Notes: generated by a model not told the origin, from the letters alone. 64,000 nt of DNA from Sabethes cyaneus (GCF_943734655.1 NC_071355.1:97650949-97714948), one strand, 5' to 3'. Counted from the first letter of the stretch, positions 45,603 through 56,829 are shown. Numbers and translations are program-made.

Positions 45603-45875
45603 CGAGTGCCACAGCATCACCTGTTCATCGATTTTAAAGCCCCATATGATAGTGTAACCCGACAAGAGCTATGCAAAATTTTGGACGAAAACGCTTTTCC
45701 GGGTAAGCTTACCTGACTTATCATGGCTGCGATGGATGGGTTCCAGTGCTATGTGAGAATCTCGGGTGGATTGTCAGACCCATTCGAATATCGCAGGGGA
45801 CTTCGACAAGGAGATAGTCTTCCCTGCCTATTCAACATTCCGCTTGAAGGTAATATAAGATCGGTGATCGACTAC
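45603..45875 (+). pseudogene. RTE-clade LINE reverse transcriptase relic
   Basis: The translation has the LFIDFK, RQELCKIL and LRQGD segments of RTE-type reverse transcriptases in order, with an internal stop and a loss after NIPLEG. A sister fragment lies at 46808-47075. Confidence 0.75.
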
Positions 45876-46276
45876 ACCTGGTGAAAGTCAAGAGGCTATG
45901 TTAGGCCACCCATGCTGCAAGGTTGCCGGAAGGCAGTGTGATGAAATTAATCTTCAAAGACTCTCCCAGCACCAGGAGAAGAGGGTTACAATGTGCTAAA
46001 TGGCTTGACCAGACAGATTGAAGCTGATTTACTAGATACCTGAGGAATGGGCGACGTGTTGCTCTGAACGTTATGTATGTATGTAGATCGATATATAAAT
46101 GAATAGTGCACTTGAGTACCTTCTTTCGTCGTATCAAATCTGACTGAATAACGGGAAGCGATAAAAGAACAAGGTCAGTTAAAAAATCGGATTGTTTTAG
46201 ACAGTAAAATATAAGTTCGATAACAAGTAATCATTATTAGCTGTAGAATAAACATTGCTATTTGAATGGATGCCAT

Positions 46277-49200
46277 TCAATAATAAGGCTTGTAACCGTA
46301 TCCGCCGTAACCAATTCCACCATACTTTCCAGGATAACCTAAAATAAAAATAATTTCATTAGCTTTCAAATGCATGTTTCTCTGTAGTGCACTTTTATTG
46401 CTGACTTTATTTTTACCAATCAGAATAATTTATCAGCACTGATCACTGATCACATCACTGATATATTAATATTACAACATATTTACTAGAATTGGTGGCG
46501 TTCGCTGCCATTTTATATAGCAAATTATATCATCATTTTGTTTTGATTTGATTTCACTCAAATTTTCATTAAGGCATATAGTCAGATGGATTTTAATTTA
46601 AAGTAAATGGACAATTAAGAAAATGGTCTCGAAGGTGTACCAGCAAAAGTGTGTGCAATAAATACTCCGGCTGTTGTACTGGCACACAAAAAGCTTTGTG
46701 AAACATTAGCTAGACTAGATAAGCTACTCTATAACATAAGTTTAGTTCCGGTGTTTAGTTGCGATTTTATTTAACAAAAACAGATATTTGCAAAGATTCT
46801 CTAGAAATGCCTCGAATTCCGAGTACCACAGCATCATTTGTTCATTGATTTCAAAGCCGCATTTAATAGTGTGAACCGACAAGAGCTATGGAAAATTCTG
46901 GACGAGAACGGCTTTCCGGGTAAGCTTACTAGACTTATCATAACTACGATGGACGAGATCTAGTGCTGTGTGAGAATCTCTGGTAGACTGTCGAACCCAT
47001 TTGAATCTCGCAGGGTACTTCGACAAGGAGATTGTCTTTCCTGCTTGGTATTCAACATTGCGCTTGACGGTGTTGTTAAAGTCCCATCGTTAAAGTCACC
47101 CATTTTTACACCAAGCTTATAGCAACTCATTTATTCTTGAACATTCATGTATTCTGTATCAGTACTTTGATGTGACTAGACCATCTTAATAAAGCTCTGT
47201 ATTAATCGTTCGATCGTGTTTTATTAAATCTAAAACAGGTTTTATAAGACCAGCGGCGATCGAAATGCGGAGCACAATTCTCAATAAATCCAGTCACCTT
47301 ATCTACTTTGTCGATAAGACAAACTAAAACGCAAAGCACAGAAGATTGGGCTGAAGATAAATACGTTTAAAACGAAGTATATGCTGGCGGGCGGGACCGA
47401 GCGCGACAGGGCCCGCTTAGGTAGTATCGTGCTAATAGACGGGGATGAGTTTGAGGTAGTCGACGAGATCATATTCCTTGGCGCACTCGCAACAAAGGAC
47501 AACAATACCAGCCGTGAGCTTAAAAGGCGTATTATCATCGTAAGCGTTGCCTTCTACGGACTCCACAAACACTTGCCGTCGAACAATCTGAGCCTCCGTA
47601 CAAAGTGCACATTGTACAAAACGCTAATTGAACCGGTTGTCTTCTACGGACGTAAAACGTGGACATTGTAATCTATACCTTTGATTATTTCGAAATTCTT
47701 TCAGAACAGAAACTCTTCAGTGGTATCACTCGGTAGGGTTAATTACGAAAAAGGCCTATCAATTTACTTGAATTGAATCTGGAGGAGAATTTTCAAAATC
47801 ATGGCGATAGATCCCACTTGCCTCGGTAAATGAGGCCTATATTCAAATTTGATTAAAAGGCATAAAATTGCAGAAAATTGTGTATGTTATTATGCAGCAA
47901 CGTTGCATTGCAAGAATTTAGCAACTAGTTTTCGGATGTAACTTATTAATACACTTATTATGTTTACCTATTGTCAGAAAAACATGTACAACCTTATAAC
48001 GCAAATTGAAAATAACGCTCATATTTGAAGTCGAATATTGGTGTTTGGAATGCCAATTACCAATAATCTATAATTTTGCTGTATGCGTTTTAGTTGTGTC
48101 TTTCTTTTCTAGAAAGTTTGGTTGGAGAAAATGAGATTGAAGAGAGTTATGAGCTCCGGTCCCACTTACCCCGTATTCCCACCAGTGTTGAAAAAATCAT
48201 AGCAGCTCAATGAGACTGCAAGCACATGAAATTTCAACTTTGATCACAAGCGCCAAACTCACATATCTCTGTTCTGTTCTGTCTCTGTTGCTATGCGATG
48301 TGAACCAAATTCAGCTGTGAGCCACAGTTGGCATTTCATACAACGAACCAGAGAGCGAAAGAGAATCTACCGCCACAGAAAACATCAGTAGCGAGAAATG
48401 CCGCACACATTCATGAATTAAAATGGCAAACATTTTGCCAGAATTTACATTTTTCCTTCGCGGGAATCGACATTTTCTTTACTAGAAAGTGAAAGGCCTA
48501 ATAGGAATAAGATAAACATGTAACTTAAGGTGAAATTAGTCGTCATCGATTCTGCCAATTGCAAAAGCAGTTTTTTGCTTGAAACAAAAATTCTGTTTAT
48601 GAAAATATATTCGCTGTGTTCAGATTGGCAAGAAGAATGCAGTATTTACATTTTTATAAACAGAATCCCGTCCCCCCCCCCGTTGGGTCGAAAAACTGCT
48701 TCCGAAATTGGGCTTTCCGACGAAAAGTTAATGACTGCTAGTTTCCCGTTAAGGCGAAATTAGCCGTCATCGATCCTGTAAATTTCAAAAGCAGTTTTTA
48801 GTTTGAAACTAAAATTTTGTTCATGAAAATCTATTCGCTGTGTTCAGATTGGCAACACGAATGCAGTGAATACATTTCGATAAACAGAACCCCGCTTTGG
48901 GCCCATAAACTGCTTCCGAAATTGGGCTCTCTTCAGAGACTATAGATTACAGATTACAAGTTTTGAACGAAAGCGGAGAGTTACCTTTATTTATGATAGG
49001 GCTCTCCGACGAAAAGTTAATGATTGCTAATTTGCCGTTATATATGTGTTTTAGTTTAACCATCAGTGACGTAACTTACCATATCCGTAGTTTCCATAAG
49101 GATAATAACCTGCAAAGTTAAGAAAATTGAAAGTTTCATTTTGTGCTGTTAACTTCAATAACTTGTTGCGTAGCAAAAAGACATTGCCAAAGTCCTTTCC

Positions 49201-52200
49201 AATTCCAGTTTTGCAACGTATTACTACAGAAACTATAGATTACAGAGGCGACAAGGCACTAAAAAACCGCTAAATTTTAAATCGAAACGGAGAGTACCGT
49301 CACATATAAAGGTAACTCTCCGTTTTGAATCAAAATTTAGCAGTTTTTGAGTGCCTTGTCGCCTCTGCAATCTATAACCTGTGTACGTATTACTTACCGC
49401 CATATCCGCCATAACCTCCGTAACCACCGTATCCACCATAACCTTGATAAGCGTTCCCTGTTTGAAATATGAAAAATTACAGTAAAACGTATTTCAATTA
49501 TGTGCATATATAACACAATGCTTACAAGGATTGTATCCGCCGTGACCTGAAAAAAGATTATTAATGAAAAACTACTATCAAAAATGTTTAATATTACTTA
49601 TGATAATAATATATCTTCTTAAAGAAAAAGCAACGTTTTGTCAAATCATCTTAGTTTCTTATTCTTATATATCCAAACATATTAAATTTTGAAATAAGCT
49701 TTTCCATACATTTTCAAACTACTGTGTTACCTGACTCATAACGAATATACGTTATATACGGGGGAGGGTCTCGTAACTCACAAAGTTTGTGGTTTTCGTT
49801 TATTTGATCATAAATTCGAATAGATCATACAAATATCAACTATATAACATAAGAAATTACATGTTTACTCCAAAAATAAAAGCATTTTCAATAACGTTTT
49901 CACCAATGAACATCTCGAACCGCAGGATGTAGCCGTCGCCATCGAAAATGTTCCTCGACTTTCTGTACCTTTGTCGCAGTTTGTTATCTCCTTGGACATG
50001 GTTACGTCAGCTGGAAAAAGACTAAAATCATCCACGGGATATGGCCCTGACGGTATCCCGTCAATCATTTTGAAACGCTGTATGGAGACGCTAGCGGCAC
50101 CGCTTGCAGCGGTATTCAACCTATCCTTGGCTACAGGCATTTTTCCAAACTGCTGGAAACAGTCATATGTTTTTCCTGTCTTTAAAAAAGGTTGTAAGCG
50201 AGTAGTCTCGAATTACCGGGGTATAGCTGCATTAAGTGCCACTTCTAAACTGTTTGAGTTGATTATTCTCCAGGAGCTTGCCCAGAGATATAATCACTAC
50301 ATCTCGTCGGATCAGCACGGATTTATGCCTAAACGATCTACAACAACCAACTTGACTTCCTTCACTTCGTTTGTAACACGCCAAATTGAGGATGGTCATC
50401 GATATACACAGACTTATCTGCAGCATTTGATAAAATGAATCATCAAATTGCAATTGCCAAATTTGATCGACTTGGGATGAACGAACATTTCCTACTCTGG
50501 CTTCAATCTTACCTATGCGGCCGTAGCATGTCTGTGAAAATTGGTGATCATATTTCTTCGCCATTTCCTGTTTGTTCTGGTGTTCCACAAGGAAGCCACC
50601 TAGGACCGTTTTTATTCCTGCTGTATATGAACGACGTTAATTCCATTTTGAAATGCGCGAAACTCTCATACGCTGACGATCTAAAGCTATACCATACGAT
50701 AAAGCAACCACTGGATATGAGTTTTCTGCAGGAGCAGTTGGAAAACTTCGCTAAATGGTGTCAAATTAACCGATTGTCGCTGAATGTGTCTAAGTGCTCG
50801 GTAATCTCATTTGGACGAAAACATTCACTATTCCAATATGACTACGCCTTGGCAGGCGTACGTTTACTGCGTGAATCCACAGTTAAGGATTTGGGAGTTT
50901 TAATCGATGCAAAATTAACTTTCAAGGATCACATTTCATACGTGGTGGCAAAAGGTTCTTCACAGCTGGGCTTTTTATTTCGTTTCGTGAAAAAATTTAA
51001 GGACATCTACTGCCTGAAAACACTCTATTGTTCAATTGTGCGCCCTGTACTGGAATACGCGTCTCCCGTCTGGTCTCCTTATTACCAGAACGAAATTCAA
51101 CGCATCGAAGCTATTCAGCGAAAGTTCATCCGCTTCGCTTTACGTCATCTCAGATGGACGGATCCACGGAACTTACCCAGCTATAAAAACCGTTGCATGC
51201 TGATCGGCCTGGAATTACTAGAGGAAAGACGCAATGTGGCAAAAGTATGCTTTATTGGCGATCTCCTGCAAGGTAACATTGATTGTTCAATACTCCTCAG
51301 CATGCTGGATATCAATATACGACGCCGCAATCTACGATATCACTCGTTCCTCAGTATTACTCCAGCTAGGACGAATTATGGTCTACATGAACCAGTGCGC
51401 AGTATGTCTCGTCTATTCAATCAATGTTACCATGTATTTGACTTCAATGTGTCTCGAGAAACAAACAAGTATAATTTTAGACGTGTTTTATGTTAATAAT
51501 CTAAACAGACGAGTATTGTAAATACGTTACTTAGTTATTTCTGTCATTGGGGTGATATTTTACCTGTTGACGTTAATAAAATAAAACAAATGAGAGATTT
51601 TAGAATTTCGGAAATAGGAGTTCGTTATGAGTCAGGTAACACAGTAGATAAGGTAACCAACCTATTTTGGACCCCTTCTGTAGTTGTACAGCTGTAGCCT
51701 TCCAGTAGACCTCAAAGTACGACACTGGTCTAACAAGGCATTCGTCGCAGGTTCGACTGGAGAGCCTGTAATTGTCAAAAGGTTCATAGCAGTAGCCCTG
51801 TAATTGTCCTGTACTCTTTACAGCTAGTTGCGAAATCAGTCGTATAAAAAACAGAAGGTCAAGTTTCGATAACGGAATGTAGCACGTAAGCAACTTTAAT
51901 CATTTTAATATCGACTTCTACAGGTCGAGTTATTTTGAACTTCATATGAAAGAGTAAATGTGTTTTTGTGAAGAACGAACATTGGAAGAACTGGGAAAAA
52001 TTATATTCAAACTGTGAATTACATAATTGACTGACCACGTGGGTCTTGAATCCACAACTCTCAATTTCGCGTCGAATGCGTTATTCAATTACACCACTGG
52101 CCGGTGGTGTAATTGGATAACGCACTCGACGCGTGTGGGTTCAAGTCCCACCTGGACAATCCTTTATTTTTCGCAGTTCGCATATAAGTTTTCCCAGTTC

Positions 52201-54089
52201 TACCAATGTTCGTTTTTCACAAAACATATTTACTCCCTCGTATGTAGCACGTAAGCTTTGCTGTAGCTGTTCATAATTTGAACACTTACAGCAAAATAAA
52301 ATGGAAGCGTTGAAAGCAAATGGGGTTCAAATTATGTTGGTTATCTTATTTAGCGGCAGTTTGATAATTTGAAAACTAAATTTGCGTTTTTCTCTCGCAA
52401 TGAGCACAATTAGAACTTGAAAGCTCTAACAACATCGTGTTCCGCAGACTTTTTACATATAAATCACCCGTTTGAACTTTTTCTCGGTCATTTCGTGTAG
52501 AATGACCCGTAGGTAAGTCACCATCGATGACATAAGAAGAAATACAATCTATAAGATGTTAAACGCGTTTAACTTTTTTTTTCCAAAAAAGTAATTATTC
52601 CTCATTCTATTTGTAATATTTGAATAACATTTTTGATATTTCTGTATACACATTTTCTTTCCACACGTTCTCATGGCAAAACTAAAGGAACGTGTAGAAA
52701 AGAGCTGTGCGATGTATACATTTGTGTCAAAAATGCTTAAATTGGATAAGTTTTCTTCTTTTTTATTTTTAGGTCAAAAATGCTGTTCAAATATTACGAA
52801 CACACATTATGCCGTCCGCCATTATGGTTCGTAAAAAGATGGTTACTCCAATTTAACTGAATTAATTCTATCATCGAAACTATGCATTACCAAGCATTTT
52901 AGTAACTACCTCCATATCCGCCATATCCTCCATATCCACCGTATCCTCCATATCCACCATATCCTCCGTAACCTGCATTTCCTAGTCCACTAAGTAATCC
53001 ATAACCTAGTGCAGAGCTTGCAGCTATAAAAGAGGCCACGATAACGGCTATCACCTGCAATTATATTGTGGATTTCCTTTAATATTTAATTAAAGTGATT
53101 TTGTTCGTACATTTCTGCAACATCCAGAATAATTTCACAACATGAAAATGTAATGACCGAATTAAAAAGCAACACATGAAAAGTATAGTTACTACATATA
53201 CAGAGTGAATAATAATAATCGTCAGTAAAGTAATTAGTCACAAAAATAAGATGCTTGCATAAATTTTAACAATTGCATTCAATTATTCTAATTCAAATTT
53301 TTCTTCTTTTGTCAGTCGCAATCGTTGTTGAAAAGTGTCACAGCTAGAACGCATGATATCCTGAGGAATTTCATCCAAAATCATCTCCAAACGTTGCTTG
53401 AAAGTATCCACAGTCAATTCTTTGGTGCACCCTACTTTGCTTAGCATGTAACCCCATGCATAGATTTACTTTTGGTTTCCATTAGTTTAGAAACACAATC
53501 TGCTCGCAGTCTTTCGCAGCGGAAATGCATTGTTATTTTTGACTACAGTCACAATGGAACGCAAAGTTTCGGTTGATAGCCACGGTAAATTTGAACCTGG
53601 TGAATTTTCGTATAGGTATAAATGCTGCCACATCACTGCTATTCATTCAATGACACATTACGATTGATCCTTGATAAAATCGCGGTGATAAATGAATGAA
53701 AAATAATACCATTCAGAAGAGTAGTTCGATTCGTCTGGGTCGTAACTGAGCACATGTGAGTCAGCCAAGTATTTACTGAAAGCAGTTATCTGAGGCTTCA
53801 CTTTTATTTCTGTTACGGACATCACTAGCAAATGTTAAAAAACCGCACTCCATATCTTTTTAAATTATTTTCATTCACACTGTTATCTTAACTCAATTAT
53901 AAATATTACACAAGTTTCAGTTTCTTGTTAACAATTCGATTGAATAAAAGTTGATCAACTGCCATCAACATGTTTGCCAATTAATTCGGTAATCAAATGT
54001 TGAGGTCTCAAACACTTGTGTATTAAATGTAGAATTTGGAACTGGGCAATAATTTATCGCTATATTCGATCACTTACAATGCAACGCAT
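46277..54089 (-). CDS. secreted Gly/Tyr-rich (YGG-repeat) peptide gene, micro-exon structure
   Basis: Exon 1 (54078-54089) encodes MRCI and ends at GTAAGTG. Exon 2 (from 53054) starts VIAVIVASFIAASSALGYG, completing a signal peptide, and continues into seven GYGG-type repeats. If exon 2 is read through, it stops at 52899 after GGSY, giving 55 aa. If the G|GTAGTT donor at 52910 is used, four further tiny exons are in phase: 49526-49546 (GHGGYNP), 49398-49457 (NAYQGYGGYGG...), 49080-49109 (YYPYGNYGY) and 46277-46338 (YPGKYGGIGYGGYGYKPYY, stop). That product is about 109 aa. Every junction has GT and AG, and the phases agree. Such peptides are found in insect cuticle, silk-like or antimicrobial secretions. 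The long form is an inference from splice sites; the short form is safer. Confidence 0.7.
46808..47075 (+). pseudogene. RTE-clade LINE reverse transcriptase relic
   Basis: It reads LFIDFKAAFNSVNRQELWKI, then LRQGDCLSCLVFNIALDGV after a stop at about 46961. It is a close relative of 45603-45875 in the same orientation. It lies in an intron of the peptide gene, antisense to it. Confidence 0.8.
47340..47671 (+). pseudogene. RTE-clade LINE C-terminal reverse transcriptase fragment
   Basis: The frame gives TKYMLAGG, VVDEIIFLGALATKDNN and LYKTLIEPVVFYGRKTW, the typical RTE ending. It stops at 47671. It is probably the continuation of the same insertion as 46808-47075, with about 260 bp of other sequence between them. 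Confidence 0.8.
47672..48528. other. no recognisable feature
   Basis: AT-rich intronic sequence. No ORF or repeat that I can name. Confidence 0.4.
48529..49040. mobile_element. two tandem copies of a small MITE
   Basis: Unit 1 (48529-48751) and unit 2 (48753-49040) share GTCATCGAT, CTGTGTTCAGATTGGCAA and CTGCTTCCGAAATTGGGCT in order. Each begins near GGCGAAATTAG and ends near its complement CTAATTTGCCG. Unit 2 has an extra segment of about 65 bp (48935-49005) resembling the MITE at 49234-49375. Unit 1 contains a run of C at 48672-48681. Confidence 0.65.
49234..49375. mobile_element. foldback MITE between micro-exons of the peptide gene
   Basis: TATAGATTACAGAGGCGACA at the left pairs with its complement at the right over about 65 bp with a few mismatches. 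It lies 22 bp from the exon 49398-49457 in its downstream intron. Confidence 0.8.
49876..51590 (+). pseudogene. 5'-truncated LINE ORF2, one frameshift
   Basis: The reverse transcriptase begins mid-domain. It has YGPDGIPSIILKRCMETL and QHGFMPKRSTTTNL in one frame up to about 50405, where a single-base shift moves the reading to the frame 50435-51496 (GVPQGSHLGPFLF, SYADDLKLY). The C-terminal part is whole to a stop at 51496, and AATAAAATAAAAC near 51577 may be the tail. It is related to 33744-34440. It sits in an intron of the peptide gene, antisense to it. Confidence 0.88.
51695..52262 (+). mobile_element. tRNA-derived SINE, split by a nested insertion
   Basis: A B-box-like segment (GCAGGTTCGACTGG) near 51748 is followed by TAATTGTCCTGTACTCTTTA and AACAGAAGGTCAAGTTTCG, a body also seen in part at 62895-62950. 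The SINE is cut at 51891 by the nested element and resumes at 52257. I judge it Feilai-like from memory of the body; treat the family name as tentative. Confidence 0.55.
51877..52256. mobile_element. palindromic element with two inverted tRNA-like heads (51892-52241)
   Basis: ATGTAGCACGTAAGC occurs exactly at 51877-51891 and 52242-52256, a 15-bp target duplication. Inside, two tRNA-like segments face away from a shared centre near 52103: one on the minus strand (about 52032-52102, near full length, B-box-like GATTCAAGACC) and one on the plus strand (about 52105-52165, B box GGGTTCAAGTCCC). Their downstream bodies mirror each other (CCAATGTTCG ... and its complement). A single-copy relative lies at 61458-61575. 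Confidence 0.65.
53280..53460 (-). pseudogene. mariner-like transposase C-terminal relic
   Basis: The minus strand reads WGYMLSKVGCTKELTVDTFK and DEIPQDIMRSSCDTFQQRLR, closing at a stop near 53285. This is the C-terminal signature of mariner-like transposases (EIPQ...R..CD.F..RL). Upstream catalytic parts are missing. It lies in the first intron of the peptide gene. Confidence 0.7.
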
Positions 54090-54168
54090 TTTTTCGGTTG
54101 GTTGGTGTACACTAGCTTTTCAATCTTGCAAATTTTCACACGATCGTTGTCAGGTGACGATCAGTCTC

Positions 54169-54600
54169 TCACTGGAACTTGGGACTTCCAGAGGCTTTTC
54201 TCTTATATAATTTCTGTTCGCGCGGCAAAGCGCGATGCGTTTCTTTATTCAATTTGCTACTCTTGACGGCGCAGAAACAATCTGACTCATAGTGTTTAGT
54301 TGCCGGTAGTATTGCCCATATCAAAGTCTTAGTCGGCGAAGGAAAAATAGTTTTGGCGTCCATAGATCTTTGGTCTAGTTTGCATGGTGGATGAAATACG
54401 TTGAGAGGCAACGGCAAGCACGTGGGTGGTTGAATCGAGGCTGTGAGTTCTGGTAATTTTCGCAGACAGTACAGTTGAAACTTTTGTCTCGTACCAGTCT
54501 GTATGGGTAGTTTGTTGACGATATAAGAAAGGTCAGACTGTGGCATTGAAAATTGTTTGCCCAAATATTGGTCAAAGATGTTTTTTCCTCGAGCTAAATG
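54169..54600 (-). CDS. exon-like ORF, unknown
   Basis: After a splice-acceptor-like TTTTCTCTTTTAG the minus strand is open from about 54599 to 54169, reading NIFDQYLGKQFSMPQSDLSY and onward with Pro-rich sequence. No domain is recognised, though the start faintly resembles BESS-type sequence. It overlaps the peptide-gene TATA box region on the same strand, so it may be the last exon of an upstream gene or a chance ORF. Confidence 0.25.
   Translation of the reverse strand, partial: HLARGKNIFDQYLGKQFSMPQSDLSYIVNKLPIQTGTRQKFQLYCLRKLPELTASIQPPTCLPLPLNVFHPPCKLDQRSMDAKTIFPSPTKTLIWAILPATKHYESDCFCAVKSSKLNKETHRALPREQKLYKRKASGSPKFQ
54204..54210 (-). promoter_or_regulatory. TATA box of the peptide gene
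   Basis: TATATAAG on the minus strand lies about 115 nt upstream of the ATG at 54089, leaving room for a start site about 30 nt downstream. A strong TATA suits a highly expressed secreted protein gene. Confidence 0.5.
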
Positions 54601-55412
54601 ACCTAAAAGAGAAAATATTTAATTGTAACTTTAATTCATCATTTACTGATAGGTGAATAGATTGAATTATTCAGAAGATTAACCTTGTAACCAATAGTTA
54701 TTTTATTGTCACATTGATTCATATTTATAAACAGGTTTTCAATTCAGAACGATAGTATTTTGATTTGTCCCTCGCCCGAAGTCTCGACCCTAAAACTAAA
54801 GCACGGCAAGCGACTGCAATTTTTATTTAGCCTTCTGTCAAGCTTTGGCTGAGGCCGATGCCGGCCCATCTGGCCAAAGACTGCAAAATTTGCTCTGACA
54901 GTCCTGCCCGCCGAAAACGAAATGTAGTTTCATGACACTACAACTCGAATGGATACTGTACTGTACTGATACTGCAAATTAGTGAGTAGACACACTGCGA
55001 ACCTGGACAGTAGACAGTAATGCGAACCTAGCTAACAGGGGAAATAACTCACTAGATGTTTATTCTCAGACAATAATTATTGGAGTTTTTCTTTAGATTA
55101 TTTAGAAATACTTTGGTGTTTTTTTAATTGTTTTCAAATGTGTTTTAAAAGCGAGCGATTTGTCATTTAAATAAAATGAGTTGGTAAAATTCCTTATTAG
55201 GTCGAGTAGGTATCAGGCCTTATAAAACTTTTGATTCAAAAGTATCCAGTCACCAATTAGCGTAAAATTTTAAAGATTTTCTTACAAAGTATACCGTACA
55301 AACAACTCAACGGAAGTTACATTACTGACGCTAAAACTATATTTACTAATTTTACTGGACGGTACTGGAAATATGCATACAATAAAATAAGGTTAAATCA
55401 TTAGCAACAACT
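54601..55412. other. no recognisable feature
   Basis: AT-rich, no ORF or repeat that I can name. Confidence 0.4.
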
Positions 55413-56137
55413 ACAGTGTGACACATATGTATTCGAACAAAAACAAAGTTAAATATTTTTGTAAATAAAGGCTTTATTTCGAATTTCAATTTCAACAAAT
55501 TTCAACAAACAATTGCATCTCTATTGAATCGCCTTTTGCCTGGATAACATGCTTCGAATGCTTTTTGTAGTCGTTACATACGGCACGCACTACTTCCATC
55601 GGAATATCATCCTATATCTTGTTGGTCATCCAAATTACGATATTTATAATCTTTGAGTTTCTGCTGCATGTACCCCCATGTACAAAAATCCAGTGGGTTC
55701 AAATCAGGAGAACTTGGAGGTCATTCCATTTTCGATATGAAATTCATCAGATCGGCTTAGCACCACGTCTCCACAAGATTTGCAGTGTGGGCTTCAGCTC
55801 CATCCTGTTTAAAGCAGTAATATTCTTCATCATACATTTCTCGAACGTAATGCATCAAATTTTGTTCTAAGATCATTTCTTGATAGTATTTTGCATTAAC
55901 TTTCACACCCTTGTCAATAAATACAAGAGGAAGTTCCCCTTTCTATGAAACGCCTCCCCATACCATGAACGCTGATGAATTTTAGTATCATGGTACATTC
56001 CGTTTGTGCTTTGGAACGTCCATGATCGAAACCGACCGCAACAGATCATTTAGAACATGATGCGGGATTTGAAGAATAAACAACTTCTCATCAGAAAAGA
56101 TCACTTCGGAATCACCGTGCCGACAGTAAGTTGTAAG
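55413..56137 (-). pseudogene. mariner-like (DD37D) transposase pseudogene
   Basis: The minus strand from 56137 carries VIFSDEKLFIL (first Asp), AFMVWGGVS, GVKVNAKYYQEMIL, QDGAEAHTANLVE (second Asp) and PSSPDLNPLDF (third Asp). Counting from the second Asp to the Asp of PLDF gives 37 residues between, hence DD37D. At least four stops and a frameshift kill it. The 5' part is cut by the hAT MITE at 56138. The 3' end TACAGTGTGACACATATG near 55412 may be the terminal repeat. Confidence 0.75.
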
Positions 56138-56829
56138 CAGGGCTTAAAAAGGGATCGCAAGTTGAATGTGACTGCCGTGAATGCGAACTTTCCGCATTCA
56201 AACTCCGATTTTTGAACGATCATTTGACCGTTTTTTTAATCCACTCAAACTGCCGCTTGCGCTGCTGCAGTCGTACAATTCATGCGGCATCTCAGCAAAA
56301 GCAAACAGTCGATCTCCCGTTTTGCTTTGCGCTTTGAGAATATAAACTGCAAACTGACTGGAAGCATACGGTGACGTATTTTTTCGTTTCTCTTTTTGTC
56401 TCCAAATCGGCTGCTCACAGTAAAAGTTTGTCACCCAGACGTCGGTCCGACGCAAGCAAAATATTCGTTTGTATTGGACGGAGTCCGACCGACTTCTTCC
56501 ATGCACATGTAGTGGTTGTTTTTTTGTAGTATTGAATCATACGATTGTGCGGTTGCTTTTCGTAGCGTGGTGATTGCCAGTCATTTGACTGTTTTGCAGT
56601 CATTCGCTGCTCCAAACGGTAAAGGCAACTTGATTGAAACGAAAATGCCAAAAAGTTTTAGAAGCCGTTCGTTCTGCAGCGTGCAGTCGGCGTTTGACTG
56701 AGCAAAATGCCAGTTGTGTTATGCATAGCATTCGTATTCCACCTCTAAACGGACGGTGTGAACTTGAATGCGCGTTGGTGTGACTGCGGTAGAAAAAAAG
56801 GATCGGTCGAAGCCCTGCCTGGTTGTAAG
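56130..56829 (-). mobile_element. hAT-type MITE, copy 2, inverse to copy 1 (56138-56821)
   Basis: The unit matches 37816-38502 in reverse with few differences. CAGGGCTT and AAGCCCTG mark the ends. GTTGTAAG is duplicated at 56130-56137 and 56822-56829, with an extra CCTG before the right duplicate. It sits in the mariner-like pseudogene. Confidence 0.9.

Larger units (their letters stand above)
51648..52350. mobile_element. split MITE of the GGTAACCAAC family, enclosing a SINE
   Basis: AAGGTAACCAACCTATTTTG at the left and the complement of AAGATAACCAACATAATTTG at the right form inverted ends. These match the small palindrome at 35065-35197 in sequence. The centre is replaced by a SINE, so the two halves are about 560 bp apart. 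Confidence 0.55.

Noticed and set aside
45270..45637. Overlapping ORFs of 71-86 codons
   Set aside because: They run through the 17-bp minisatellite, which is open in several frames by chance.
52105..52165. Plus-strand sequence resembling a tRNA gene
   Set aside because: The anticodon arm is too short and the sequence is part of a retroposed palindromic unit with a target duplication, so it is not a working tRNA.
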